Origin: Nostoc sp. 'Lobaria pulmonaria (5183) cyanobiont'
GTDB taxonomy: Bacteria > Cyanobacteriota > Cyanobacteriia > Cyanobacteriales > Nostocaceae
DNA: 64,000 bases
Assembly: GCF_002949795.1 (NCBI RefSeq)
Contig: NZ_CP026692.1
Location: 4,138,545-4,202,544, forward strand
Direction: 5' to 3'
Positions 1 to 9,559 of the stretch are shown here, piece by piece. The notes under the pieces were generated by a model that was given only the letters and a program-made list of their open reading frames with translations, did not search any database and was not told the origin of the DNA. Positions within the stretch are counted from its first letter, which is position 1. Each line of letters opens with the position of its first letter. The position numbers and the translations under genes were made by a program.

Positions 1-26
1 ATTTGTCCTTTGTCTTTGTTATTTGC

Positions 27-81
27 TAATGACCAATGACCAATGACTAATGACTAATAACTAATGACTAATGACTCTTGA
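27..81. repeat. Heptanucleotide (STRR-type) repeat tract upstream of cheA-like gene
   Basis: Tandem degenerate 7-bp units of the form AATGACT/AATGACC fill the sequence just before the first gene. Short tandemly repeated repetitive sequences of this kind are characteristic of heterocyst-forming cyanobacteria. The tract ends about 10 bases before the ATG and leaves no recognisable Shine-Dalgarno sequence. Confidence 0.7.
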
Positions 82-91
82 CTAAAAAACT

Positions 92-3000
92 ATGCTGCCG
101 GAACAACAACAGCGGATTTTGGGTTACTTTATTGAAGAAGCCAGGGATCACCTGAATACCATTGAGCAGGGCTTACTGAATTTAGAGGGTACCCTGAACG
201 ACCCGGAAATGATCAGTGAGGTCTTCCGGGCGGCTCACTCCATCAAAGGAGGAGCGGCGATGCTTGGATTGACTAGCATCCAGCATACCTCCCACCGTCT
301 GGAAGATTGTTTTAAAGTTCTCAAAGATAATCCGGTTCAGATTGACCAAAAGTTAGAGTCTTTATTTCTTGGTGTATCTGATACCCTAAAATCGCTGTTA
401 GAGCATTTGAGCGGGCCTTATGGTCTTTCCGAAGATGCAGCTAATACTTTGATGTCAGAAACTGAGCCAGTCTTTCAATGGCTGTATCAGCATCTGGAAC
501 TACTTGTAGAACAAGGAAAGAGTGGAGCAGCCAGCAGTCCTGACGCAACAAAACTTACAACCTCTGTAGAGAATGTCTCCACACTTACAGAACTTTTCCT
601 GCGGCGAGATATTCCCGATCTGGCAGAAAACACCCATCAGGAATCTATAGACTCGGTAGCACCTCAAGAGACGCTAGACGCTCGCGGACTCGCTAACGCT
701 GCGCGATCGCCAGTCACTGCTAAAGAAAGTAATAACTGGAGCGAGTTCCAAGCCCAAGTGCTGCAAACACTACGGGAAATGTTGCAATTATTTAAGCAAA
801 CGACAACACCCTCAACTCGGCAAAACCTCCAGCAATGCTGTCACCAGTTAGTCAAACTTGGTGAAACTTGGAATTTGTCCAAGTGGTGTGGTTTGTGTCA
901 AGCAGCAGCCAGTGCGATCGGCAATCCCGAAAATACTTATCTGACTTTAGCTAAAATTGTCATTACCGAAATCAAACAAGCTCAAGAATTAGTCCTGCAA
1001 GGTAGAGAAGCCGAAATTGCAATTAGTCAGCAACTAGAAGCACTTTTGAGCTTTGCAGAAATTGAGTTATTAGAAGTTACCCCTGATTTGTTTGATGAAC
1101 AGTCTGCGGCTTTCACAGAATCAGAGTCAATTCTATCTGGTAACACCGAGCCGTTAGCCCAGAAAACTGAAGAACTGAATCTAGACAAGGATAATAGCGA
1201 TAGCTACGCCAACGTCTCCGACGAACGCCCCTACCTTCAGTTACAAGGAACACCACTAAACGAAAGTAGAAACACTAGTTTTACTTTCACCACACATGAC
1301 GAAGCACATCCAATCAGTAACAATCTTGACCCCAATGGTCCAGAGGTGGGAATAGCTGAGTTAAATACCCTTGCCGATTTATTTGACGGTGAGACTCCCG
1401 AACTAGATGACAGCTGGCATCAAGAAGAAACCTTAGATATTGTTGCTACCGATGACTTTGGAATTGATTTAAGCTGCACTGAGGCTGAAGACGCTCATAA
1501 CGATTTATCTGACTTACTCTCTTTTAATGAAGATATAAACAACGCGCTACACCCAATAACCACAGCCACAACAGAAGATTTATCCCTGTTATTTGGTACC
1601 CATTTCCTAGAAAAAGATAATTCAGAACCGCAAAATAAACAAACATCTGCTACGCCTCTAGAGTTGAGCGATATTAACGAACTTGATATAAATTTAGACT
1701 CATCTTCTTCAGAAATTTTACAAGATTTTATTGATATTCCTAGTGATACAAACCAGACTCCTGGTGAGATTGTCCAAAATAGTGCCGTTGAAGATTTCTT
1801 GAAACTGCAATTAGATGATGAAGAAGTATTGCCAACAGGTGAAGTCACTCAAGCAGAAACTGAGCCATTCGCCAGTGTGGAACTATCTATCAACCAACAA
1901 AACAATTTTGATAACTTATTCTTAGAAACTAAAAATGCAAATTGGGTAGAAGAAATTACCCCTAGTGACTACATAGAATTACCCCAGCCAACAGACTTGT
2001 CTTTGGACAACTTGTTTGCTGGAATAGAAGAACAGACACAACTAGCGACAAGTGAACCAGAAATCAGTGATTTATTTGATACACCTCCAGCAACAGAACC
2101 TGAGTTTTCTCAATCAGAAAATGATCTGAGCAACTTCTGGAATCAGGAAACCACAGAGGAAAAGGACGAATTCGATTCCTTAATTGAGCAGAATCTGGAA
2201 AGGGCGTTAGACGAAAGTTTGTTTACTGCGGCGGCTGATGACATTTTTGCTGATAATCAGCAGTCAATACCTTCTCCTATAGCCAGTTTTGATATAGAAG
2301 AAGATTTTGATATCAATTTCCAGCATGAAGAACAGCTAGATTTGATATTATCATCAGATTCTGGAGATAATTTATTTGATGAATTAACATCAAGTAGCTT
2401 AACTATTTCTCCTATAATCAACGATACCTCCACGCCTGAAACGCCTTTGTTCGCGCAGCATCCTGGGGAAGAAGTTCTCAGACCACAACAACCAGAATAT
2501 TTAGATTTTGTTCCAGAATTTACTAATCAGACCCCAGATATATCTGCTGTTGATCTGGAAGTTAATTCATTAGGCTCTTTTGATGAGAATCCACAACTTT
2601 TGTTTGAAGTTGCTACAAATGAATTGACCTATATTCAGATAGATACCACAGAGAATACTGTAGATGAACTATCAGAAACCGTCAGTTTTAGGGAAAATTC
2701 AGATTCAGAATCATCCCAAGCACATCTAGATAATTTGTTTGACTCTTTCGATGAAAATCCACAACTGCTGTTTGAAGTCGTCGCGACAAATGAATTGACT
2801 TATATTCAGATAGATACCACAGAGAATACTGTAGATGAACTATCAGAAACCGTCAGTTTTAGGGAAAATTCAGATTCAGAATCATCCCAAGCACATCTAG
2901 ATAATTTGTTTGACTCTTTCGATGAAAATCCACAACTGCTGTTTGAAGTCGTCGCGACAAATGAATTGACCTATATTCAGATGGACACCACAGAGAATAC

Positions 3001-6000
3001 TGTGGATGAACTATCAGAAACTATCAGTTTTAGGGAAAATTCAGATTCAGCATCACCCGAAGAACAGCCAGGTGATTTGTTTGGCTCTTTCGATGAAAAT
3101 CCACAACTGCTGTTTGAAGTCGTCGCGACAAATGAATTGACTTATATTCAGATGGACACCACAGAGAATACTGTGGATGAACTATCAGAAACTATCAGTT
3201 TTGGGGAGAATTCAGATTCAGAATTTTCTCCAGCACAGCTAGATGATTTGTTCGGCTCTGAGGATGTCATAACAAATGAATTGACCTATATTCAGATGGA
3301 TACCACAGCGAATACTGTGGATGAACTATCAAAAACCGTCAACTTTGGGGAAAGTTCAGATTCAGCATCACCCGAAGAACAGCCAGGTGATTTGTTTAGC
3401 TCTTTAGATGAAAATCCACAACTGCTGTTTGAAGTCGTCGCGACAAAGGAATTGACCTATATTCAGATGGACACCACAGAGAATACTGTGGATGAACTAT
3501 CACAAACTATCAGTTTTGGGGAGAATTCAGATTCAGAATTTTCTCCAGCACAGCTAGATGATTTGTTCGACTCTGAGGATGTCACAACAGATGAATTGAC
3601 CTATATTCAGATGGACACCACAGAGAATACTGTGGATGAACTATCACAAACTATCAGTTTGAGAAAAACTTCAGATTCAGCCCAGACAAACCCAGAGGTT
3701 TTAGAAAATGAGGAAAATAGTAATTTAAAAACTACCTTTGAGCTAAGAGAAAACACAGTTGTTGAAAATAATTTATTGTTTACAGAAACCACTGAAATAG
3801 TTGCTCAAGAAGATGAATTTGCAGACTTGGCAGCATTATTAGGAGAGGACGTAGCACCCATCTCCAAAGCTAAGAAGATACCAGAAGTAGATTTTGCTGC
3901 CCTGGAAGAATTGCTAAGTACAGATAACAATAGCGATGTCTACGACGGGTTAGGCCAACGCCAGCCCTTCAACACTCAACCAGTCTTAGCTAAAAACGCT
4001 ATTTCATCACCAGCCATAAAAGATGAATTTGGTGACTTAGAGAAGTTGCTGGCAGAAGCGAATCAAACAATATCCCATTCTACAGTAGTAAAATCGAACA
4101 CTAACAAAACTACTGGCCCCTCTACTCGTCGGGCTGCGAGATTTGAAGAAACGATGAAGGTTCCAGTTAAGCAACTGGACGATATGAGTAATTTAGTTGG
4201 GGAGTTGGTGGTAAACCGCAATACCTTAGAGCAGGATCATGAACGACTGCGACAGTCATTGGATAACTTGCTGATTCAGGTACAACAACTCTCAGATGTG
4301 GGCGCAAGGATGCAGGAGTTGTATGAGCGATCGCTACTGGAAGCGTCTCTGTTAGCTGGACGCAAAAAGAAAGACCCCGGGTTACAAGCCTCTGATTCCA
4401 ATGCCGACAGGGGTTTTAGCGAGCTAGAAATGGATCGTTTTACCCCCTTCCATACACTCTCACAGCAGATGATTGAGCGGATTGTACGAGTGCGTGAGTC
4501 GGCTAGTGACATTGATTTTGTTACCGAAGAAACCGAACGAGTCGCAAGGCAGTTCCGCCAAGTAACCACCCAGTTACAAGAGGGATTAACTAGAGCGCGA
4601 ATGGTACCTTTTGCTCAAACTATCGATCGCTGGCGGCGAGGAGTGCGCGACAACGCCATTAAGTGTGGCAAACAAGTAGAGTTGGTGATCGTAGGTGGCG
4701 ATACCTTAATTGACAAGATGATTTTGGATCATCTTACCGATCCACTGACTCATATGCTGAATAATGCGATCGCTCACGGTATTGAAACGCCAGAAGAGAG
4801 GCAAGCTGCTAGTAAACCACCTGTAGGAATCATTACTATCCGTGCCTTCCACCAAGGCAACCAAACGATCATTTCCGTAGGCGATGATGGCGCAGGTATC
4901 GATTCCGCAAGAGTTAAGGCTAAGGCGGTAAAGATTGGCATGATTACAGAAGCGCAGGCAAAAGCTATGTCTCGTCTAGAAGTCTACGATCTGCTGTTCC
5001 AGTCTGGTTTTACGATCAAAGACCAGGCAGATGAAATTTCTGGTCGTGGTGTGGGTATGGACGTAGTGCGCTCCGAAATTAGCGAAATTCGGGGAACAGT
5101 GAACACCGATTCTGCGATCGGTAAGGGAACCACCTTCACCATTCGTTTACCACTGACTCTGAGTATTTGTAAAGCTCTCTGCTGCGTCTCCGATCGCGCC
5201 AGAATTGCCTTCCCGATGGACGGTGTAGAAGATACGCTAGATATACCAGTCAAAAATATTCAGTACGATGCCAATGGGCAATCATTTATTTCCTGGCGCG
5301 ATACGGTGCTACCATTCCGACCTCTGAGGGAACTTTTAACCTTCAATCGCCAAATCAGTCGTGGTAATGTCTATGGCGGCACCAGAGATGATGATATGGT
5401 TTCTGTGGTTGTGGTGCGATCGGCAAATACCCTGATTGCTCTACAGATTGACCTGGTATTGAGCGAACAAGAAATTGTAATTAAGCAATTTGAAGGGCCA
5501 GCACCTAAACCCATTGGTGTAGCTGGTGCTACAGTCTTGGGCGATGGTCGGATTATGCCCATTGCTGACGTACTAGAAATAATTGACATCTTCCAGGGAC
5601 GAATTTCTACACAAATTGGTGGCAGTTCTTGGCAGCAGAAAACCACTCCCCCAGATACCTCTCCTACAAAGATTGACCCGACAGTGCTGATTGTTGATGA
5701 CTCGATTACAGTGCGAGAGTTGCTATCCCTAACGTTTAATAAGGCAGGTTATCGCGTAGAACAGGCGCGTGACGGTCAGGAAGCTTGGGATAAACTCCGC
5801 TCTGGTCTGCCTTGCGATATCGTATTTTGCGACATCGAAATGCCCCGTTGCGATGGTCTGGAATTACTCTCTCGCATCCAGAAAGACTCCAACCTCAACC
5901 ACTTACCGATCGCTATGCTCACCTCGCGGGGTGCAGACAAACACAGACAAATTGCAGCTCAACTCGGTGCTAGTGGCTACTTTACCAAGCCTTATCTCGA

Positions 6001-6058
6001 AGAAGCTCTACTTGAAGCCGCAGCGCGAATGCTCAAAGGAGAGAAACTCGTTAGCTAA
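92..6058 (+). CDS. CheA-type hybrid sensor histidine kinase/response regulator (PilL/PixL/HmpE-like)
   Basis: Cytoplasmic kinase of a chemotaxis-like system that in cyanobacteria controls type IV pilus motility, phototaxis or hormogonium behaviour. Order of domains: Hpt (residues 1-110, phospho-accepting His49 in AAHSIKGG), a very long acidic linker (about 140-1340) carrying a 57-residue repeat (about 827-1196), dimerisation helix from about 1350, HATPase with N-box NNAIAHG near 1560 and G-boxes GDDGAG and GRGVGMD, a CheW-like domain from about 1690, and a C-terminal CheY-like receiver (from about 1864, acceptor Asp1914 in FCDIEMP). The 1988 residues are far above the usual 700-1100 for the family because of the linker. 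Partner genes (CheW, MCP, PatA-type regulator) would lie left of the window and are not visible. The exact paralogue (HmpE, PixL or PtxE type) cannot be decided from sequence alone. Confidence 0.93.
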   Translation: MLPEQQQRILGYFIEEARDHLNTIEQGLLNLEGTLNDPEMISEVFRAAHSIKGGAAMLGLTSIQHTSHRLEDCFKVLKDNPVQIDQKLESLFLGVSDTLKSLLEHLSGPYGLSEDAANTLMSETEPVFQWLYQHLELLVEQGKSGAASSPDATKLTTSVENVSTLTELFLRRDIPDLAENTHQESIDSVAPQETLDARGLANAARSPVTAKESNNWSEFQAQVLQTLREMLQLFKQTTTPSTRQNLQQCCHQLVKLGETWNLSKWCGLCQAAASAIGNPENTYLTLAKIVITEIKQAQELVLQGREAEIAISQQLEALLSFAEIELLEVTPDLFDEQSAAFTESESILSGNTEPLAQKTEELNLDKDNSDSYANVSDERPYLQLQGTPLNESRNTSFTFTTHDEAHPISNNLDPNGPEVGIAELNTLADLFDGETPELDDSWHQEETLDIVATDDFGIDLSCTEAEDAHNDLSDLLSFNEDINNALHPITTATTEDLSLLFGTHFLEKDNSEPQNKQTSATPLELSDINELDINLDSSSSEILQDFIDIPSDTNQTPGEIVQNSAVEDFLKLQLDDEEVLPTGEVTQAETEPFASVELSINQQNNFDNLFLETKNANWVEEITPSDYIELPQPTDLSLDNLFAGIEEQTQLATSEPEISDLFDTPPATEPEFSQSENDLSNFWNQETTEEKDEFDSLIEQNLERALDESLFTAAADDIFADNQQSIPSPIASFDIEEDFDINFQHEEQLDLILSSDSGDNLFDELTSSSLTISPIINDTSTPETPLFAQHPGEEVLRPQQPEYLDFVPEFTNQTPDISAVDLEVNSLGSFDENPQLLFEVATNELTYIQIDTTENTVDELSETVSFRENSDSESSQAHLDNLFDSFDENPQLLFEVVATNELTYIQIDTTENTVDELSETVSFRENSDSESSQAHLDNLFDSFDENPQLLFEVVATNELTYIQMDTTENTVDELSETISFRENSDSASPEEQPGDLFGSFDENPQLLFEVVATNELTYIQMDTTENTVDELSETISFGENSDSEFSPAQLDDLFGSEDVITNELTYIQMDTTANTVDELSKTVNFGESSDSASPEEQPGDLFSSLDENPQLLFEVVATKELTYIQMDTTENTVDELSQTISFGENSDSEFSPAQLDDLFDSEDVTTDELTYIQMDTTENTVDELSQTISLRKTSDSAQTNPEVLENEENSNLKTTFELRENTVVENNLLFTETTEIVAQEDEFADLAALLGEDVAPISKAKKIPEVDFAALEELLSTDNNSDVYDGLGQRQPFNTQPVLAKNAISSPAIKDEFGDLEKLLAEANQTISHSTVVKSNTNKTTGPSTRRAARFEETMKVPVKQLDDMSNLVGELVVNRNTLEQDHERLRQSLDNLLIQVQQLSDVGARMQELYERSLLEASLLAGRKKKDPGLQASDSNADRGFSELEMDRFTPFHTLSQQMIERIVRVRESASDIDFVTEETERVARQFRQVTTQLQEGLTRARMVPFAQTIDRWRRGVRDNAIKCGKQVELVIVGGDTLIDKMILDHLTDPLTHMLNNAIAHGIETPEERQAASKPPVGIITIRAFHQGNQTIISVGDDGAGIDSARVKAKAVKIGMITEAQAKAMSRLEVYDLLFQSGFTIKDQADEISGRGVGMDVVRSEISEIRGTVNTDSAIGKGTTFTIRLPLTLSICKALCCVSDRARIAFPMDGVEDTLDIPVKNIQYDANGQSFISWRDTVLPFRPLRELLTFNRQISRGNVYGGTRDDDMVSVVVVRSANTLIALQIDLVLSEQEIVIKQFEGPAPKPIGVAGATVLGDGRIMPIADVLEIIDIFQGRISTQIGGSSWQQKTTPPDTSPTKIDPTVLIVDDSITVRELLSLTFNKAGYRVEQARDGQEAWDKLRSGLPCDIVFCDIEMPRCDGLELLSRIQKDSNLNHLPIAMLTSRGADKHRQIAAQLGASGYFTKPYLEEALLEAAARMLKGEKLVS
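667..710. repeat. Interspersed GCTCGCG/GCTAACGC-type repeat inserted in frame in the cheA-like gene
   Basis: A GC-rich stretch built from GACGCTCGCGGAC, GCTAACGCTGCG and a terminal HIP1 octamer sits inside the linker codons and reads LDARGLANAARS, unlike the surrounding acidic sequence. Similar GCTACGCCAACG-type modules recur in the same gene near 1200-1230 and 3938-3965, and between genes near 32280-32376 and 44128. This is a family of short dispersed repeats seen in Nostoc genomes. The in-frame insertion reading is inference. Confidence 0.55.
2573..3680 (+). repeat. Seven imperfect tandem repeats (168-171 bp) in the cheA-like linker
   Basis: Units begin near 2573, 2741, 2912, 3083, 3250, 3398 and 3568. 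Five units carry the full 57-residue pattern (FDENPQLLFEVVATNELTYI, then an acidic DTTENTVDELSE segment and SFRENSDS). The fifth and seventh are shortened by loss of the DENPQLLFEV part. The second and third units are almost identical at DNA level, which points to recent expansion. All length changes keep the reading frame. Confidence 0.9.
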
Positions 6059-6169
6059 ACCAACCAAAAGACTTAGATTTTAGGGAAAACTTTACACGCT
6101 TCTAATTTCGTTAAAGCTGATACTAGTTTTATAGTACAATTGTTCTATAGAGATCAACAGCACGTATTG

Positions 6170-6198
6170 GCCCCGCCAGAAGCCGGGGCTTTCTCTTT
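6170..6198 (+). terminator. Rho-independent terminator-like hairpin
   Basis: GCCCCG (6170-6175) pairs with CGGGGC (6184-6189) around an 8-base loop and is followed by TTTCTCTTT. It lies about 110 bases after the cheA-like stop. A TACAAT box at 6135-6140 shortly upstream leaves open that the hairpin ends a small RNA instead. Confidence 0.65.
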
Positions 6199-6274
6199 GA
6201 GAACAATTAGAGTGTATACCCCAAGTCTTGGGTCTATCTTTGTAGTATGTAAAGAAGCACTTTGACCTAAGACT

Positions 6275-8365
6275 ATGCCTTCTTCTGAAAATCTCACTTA
6301 CCCAATCAGCCATAAGAGTAATCAAGCTGATAATTACCACGGTACTTTAGTTGCAGACCCTTACCGTTGGTTAGAAGATCCTGACTCTGAAGAAACAAGA
6401 ACTTGGATTGAGGCACAAAATCAAGTTACGTTTGGCTACCTGAGTGAAATTTCTGCTAGGGAAAAAATTAAACAGCGCCTTACCAAACTTTGGGATTATG
6501 AAAAATATGGTATCCCTTTTAAAGAAGGCGAATCTCTACCAGACGGTTCCACCGAACGCTACTTTTATTTCAAAAATGACGGGCTGCAAAATCAAAGTGT
6601 CCTTTACACCTTGAAAACCCTCGACGACCAACCCAAAGTTTTACTCGATCCCAATAAACTCTCAGAAGATGGCACTGTTGCTCTTTCGGGATTGTCGATT
6701 AGCGAGGATGGTAAACTTTTAGCTTATGGTTTATCCTCCTCTGGTTCTGATTGGCAAGAGTGGAAAGTCCGCGATGTTGAAACTGGTGAAGACCTCCAAG
6801 ACCATCTGAAGTGGATTAAATTTTCTGGCGCATCTTGGACACACGATCATCAAGGTTTTTTCTACAGTCGCTACGATGAACCAAATGAAAAAACTCGATT
6901 AGAAGATGTCAACTATTATCAAAAGCTTTACTATCATCAACTAGGTAAACCTCAATCAGAAGACGTACTAATTTACCATCGTCCTGACCAAAAGGAATGG
7001 GGATTTAGTGGTGGCGTAACTGAAGATGGACGTTATCTAATAATTTCAATTTGGCTAGGTACTGACTCTAAAAATTTGGTTTTTTCCAAAGATTTAACTA
7101 ACCCTAATGCGGAAGTTGTAGAACTAATTAACCAATTTGAGGCAGATTATAGCTTTATAGATAATGATGATAGTGTCTTTTATTTTCGTACAGATTTAAA
7201 TGCACCAAGGGGAAGGGTTATTGCAATTGATACGAAAAACCCTGCACCCGAAAATTGGCAAGAAATCATTCCCCAATCAGCAGAAACTTTAGAAAGTGTT
7301 GGTATACTTAACAATCAGTTCGTTGCTGATTACCTCAAAGATGCTCACAGTCAAATCAAAATTTTTGACCTCAAAGGTGCGTTTATTCGAGAGATAGAAC
7401 TACCCGGACTCGGTTCAGCTGGAGGCTTTGGGGGCAAGCGTTATGATACTGAAACTTTTTATAGTTTTACCAGCTTTACCATACCAGGCACTATTTACCG
7501 CTACGACATGGTGACAGGAAAAAGTGAGGTTTTCCGCCAGCCGCAGGTAGATTTTAATCCTGATGATTACCAGACAAAACAAGTCTTTTATCACAGCCAA
7601 GATGGTACTAGAGTACCAATGTTTATTACGCACAAAAAGGGTATTAAATTAGATGGAAATAACCCTACTTATCTCTATGCTTATGGTGGTTTTAATGCCT
7701 CAATGACACCTGGCTTTTCTGTGAGTCTGTTGGTGTGGATGGAGATGGGTGGTATCTATGCTATGCCTAATATCCGCGGCGGTGGAGAATACGGCGAAGA
7801 ATGGCATCAAGCAGGAATAAAAGATAAAAAGCAGAATGTCTTTGATGACTTTATTAGCGCTGCTGAGTGGTTGATTGCTAACAACTATACTAAAACTGAG
7901 AAGCTAGCGATCGCAGGTGGTAGTAACGGCGGTTTATTAGTGGGTGCTTGTATAACGCAACGTCCAGATTTGTTTGGTGCAGCTTTACCAGCAGTCGGCG
8001 TTATGGATATGTTGCGGTTCCATAAATTTACCATCGGTTGGGCTTGGACTTCCGAATATGGTTCAGCAGATAATCTAGAAGAGTTTCCAGCGCTGTATGC
8101 TTATTCGCCATTACATAATATCACACCAGATACAGCTTACCCAGCAACCTTAATTACCACAGCCGATCATGACGATCGCGTTGTCCCTGCTCATAGTTTC
8201 AAATTTGCCGCAGCTTTACAAGAGGCTCACGCAGGTGATGCGCCAACGCTAATTAGAATTGAGACTAAAGCAGGACATGGCGCAGGTAAACCCACAGCTA
8301 AAATTATCGAAGAAGCCGCAGACAAATGGGCTTTTTTGGTGCGGACTTTGAATGTAGAAGTTTAG
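6275..8365 (+). CDS. Prolyl oligopeptidase (S9A family serine peptidase)
   Basis: Cleaves short peptides after proline. The 696-residue length matches the family (about 690-710). An N-terminal seven-bladed propeller region (about 70-420) is followed by the alpha/beta-hydrolase domain. The triad is visible: Ser550 in GGSNGG, Asp634 in DHDDRVVP and His668 in KAGHGAG. Oxyanion-region motif YAYGGFN and the RGGGEYGEEWH segment are also typical. No signal peptide, so cytoplasmic. The ATG at 6275 has no strong ribosome site but fits the conserved PISH start of homologues. It stands alone between two hairpins (6170-6198 and 8373-8397), so it is probably monocistronic. Confidence 0.95.
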   Translation: MPSSENLTYPISHKSNQADNYHGTLVADPYRWLEDPDSEETRTWIEAQNQVTFGYLSEISAREKIKQRLTKLWDYEKYGIPFKEGESLPDGSTERYFYFKNDGLQNQSVLYTLKTLDDQPKVLLDPNKLSEDGTVALSGLSISEDGKLLAYGLSSSGSDWQEWKVRDVETGEDLQDHLKWIKFSGASWTHDHQGFFYSRYDEPNEKTRLEDVNYYQKLYYHQLGKPQSEDVLIYHRPDQKEWGFSGGVTEDGRYLIISIWLGTDSKNLVFSKDLTNPNAEVVELINQFEADYSFIDNDDSVFYFRTDLNAPRGRVIAIDTKNPAPENWQEIIPQSAETLESVGILNNQFVADYLKDAHSQIKIFDLKGAFIREIELPGLGSAGGFGGKRYDTETFYSFTSFTIPGTIYRYDMVTGKSEVFRQPQVDFNPDDYQTKQVFYHSQDGTRVPMFITHKKGIKLDGNNPTYLYAYGGFNASMTPGFSVSLLVWMEMGGIYAMPNIRGGGEYGEEWHQAGIKDKKQNVFDDFISAAEWLIANNYTKTEKLAIAGGSNGGLLVGACITQRPDLFGAALPAVGVMDMLRFHKFTIGWAWTSEYGSADNLEEFPALYAYSPLHNITPDTAYPATLITTADHDDRVVPAHSFKFAAALQEAHAGDAPTLIRIETKAGHGAGKPTAKIIEEAADKWAFLVRTLNVEV

Positions 8366-8372
8366 CAACTTT

Positions 8373-8397
8373 GTAAGGTAGGTATTGCCTACCTTAC
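8373..8397 (+). terminator. Perfect 10-bp stem-loop after prolyl oligopeptidase
   Basis: GTAAGGTAGG (8373-8382) and CCTACCTTAC (8388-8397) form a perfect stem with a 5-base loop, starting 8 bases past the stop codon. There is no U-run, so it may be a transcript-stabilising or weak termination structure. Confidence 0.5.
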
Positions 8398-8452
8398 GAA
8401 GCTAAACTAACTAAATCAATAATAAATTTCCACAAAAAATTTTTCCCAATAC

Positions 8453-9259
8453 TCAGTAGTTCCAACTTACAAGTGCTGCCATTACCCTTGCAATAGCGGC
8501 GCGATCGCTATCCTCTGTAGACTCAAATAATCTTTCCGCTTGTTGCAGATGCGTAATTGCTTCCTTTCGATGTATCCATCTATTCAGATAGTACAACGAA
8601 ATCCCCAAGTCTTGATGAATGTCTGGATCGTGAGGATGATCGTCTAACTGTTGCCGCAAAAGCTCAACTTCATTCTCTAGGTATTGCCAAGAAGATTGCC
8701 CTGGTTCTCGGTTTGCCATAATTTTCATATCAAGCGTTGAAGTGGGTGCTTCCGATTTGCTAGCAAAATAGGGGATATCTAAAAACTGTGCAATTGTTTT
8801 GGCAAGACTTACAGCACTCTCATGGCTACCATTAGACTTTAGAATAAAGCGCCAGGAGATTGATGCCAAAATTAATCTCGGATAGAAAGCTATTCCCCCT
8901 TCAGAACCACTGACATCTTCTATTTCAATACCTGAAATAAGATGACAGGGAAACTCAACAGATTTTGTGTGTACAATTTTGAATCGATTTCGTCTTTCCC
9001 AGAGAAGAGAATTTTTTACTTTATCAAAAGTGTAAGTAGTAATCTCTGTATCATTAATTATTGTATATAGAACAATTCCAAGTATTACACATCCACTTAC
9101 TACAGCGATGATTCCAGGATAATCAGCACGTTGGAGTACTAACCCAAGCAAACAAAGGAAAAGACTAAATGGAATCAAAGTTATGCTAATGAGTAATACA
9201 CCCCAAAGTGATTTTTGGAAACGCCAAAGGAGCCGATGCTGATTTTGTTCAATAATCAT
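8453..9259 (-). CDS. Hypothetical membrane protein with C-terminal TPR-like segment
   Basis: 268 residues. Two hydrophobic segments near the N-terminus (about 18-42 and 50-68) suggest a hairpin membrane anchor. A soluble middle part (about 75-160) follows, and a helical C-terminus (about 188-265) contains a TPR-like HDPDIHQDLGISLYYLNR pattern followed by a second helix pair. The ATG at 9259 is preceded by a plausible AT-rich leader. No family is recognised. It converges on the prolyl oligopeptidase gene, and nothing nearby indicates a function. Confidence 0.7.
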   Translation of the reverse strand: MIIEQNQHRLLWRFQKSLWGVLLISITLIPFSLFLCLLGLVLQRADYPGIIAVVSGCVILGIVLYTIINDTEITTYTFDKVKNSLLWERRNRFKIVHTKSVEFPCHLISGIEIEDVSGSEGGIAFYPRLILASISWRFILKSNGSHESAVSLAKTIAQFLDIPYFASKSEAPTSTLDMKIMANREPGQSSWQYLENEVELLRQQLDDHPHDPDIHQDLGISLYYLNRWIHRKEAITHLQQAERLFESTEDSDRAAIARVMAALVSWNY

Positions 9260-9412
9260 GATTAATAAAAACCTGAAACTACGTATTTACATTGATATAC
9301 AACATGATTCTTTTGTACAGTGCATAAGTCCTAGTCTATACACAATACTTTAGTCACGTCGTCCTGTATTCTCTCTAAGACTGCGAATCAGAGGGTGAGT
9401 CTTTAATATTGA

Positions 9413-9516
9413 TATAGGACTCCTGTCTGATTTCTGAACAGGATTTTATCTGAAATGCTGGTAAAACGGGCTTTTCAGCCTCAGTATGTTTTGAAAAATC
9501 AAATCGGAGTCCTATA
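9413..9516. mobile_element. MITE-like element with TATAGGACTCC terminal inverted repeats
   Basis: The left end TATAGGACTCC (9413-9423) followed by TGTCTGATTT matches the inverted right end (complement reads TATAGGACTCC then GATTTGATTT). The 104-bp element has no coding capacity. Palindromic TA at both ends fits an IS630/Tc1-type TA target, which is inference. A degenerate end of a similar type (TAAGTCCTA) occurs near 9327. Confidence 0.65.
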
Positions 9517-9559
9517 GATGAGTTAAAATTCAATCAATCACTCTAGGCAGATATTAACT

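Noticed and set aside
3607..5646. Several open frames antisense to the CheA-type gene
   Set aside because: They are in register with a long, clearly real coding sequence and show no start signals or family similarity.
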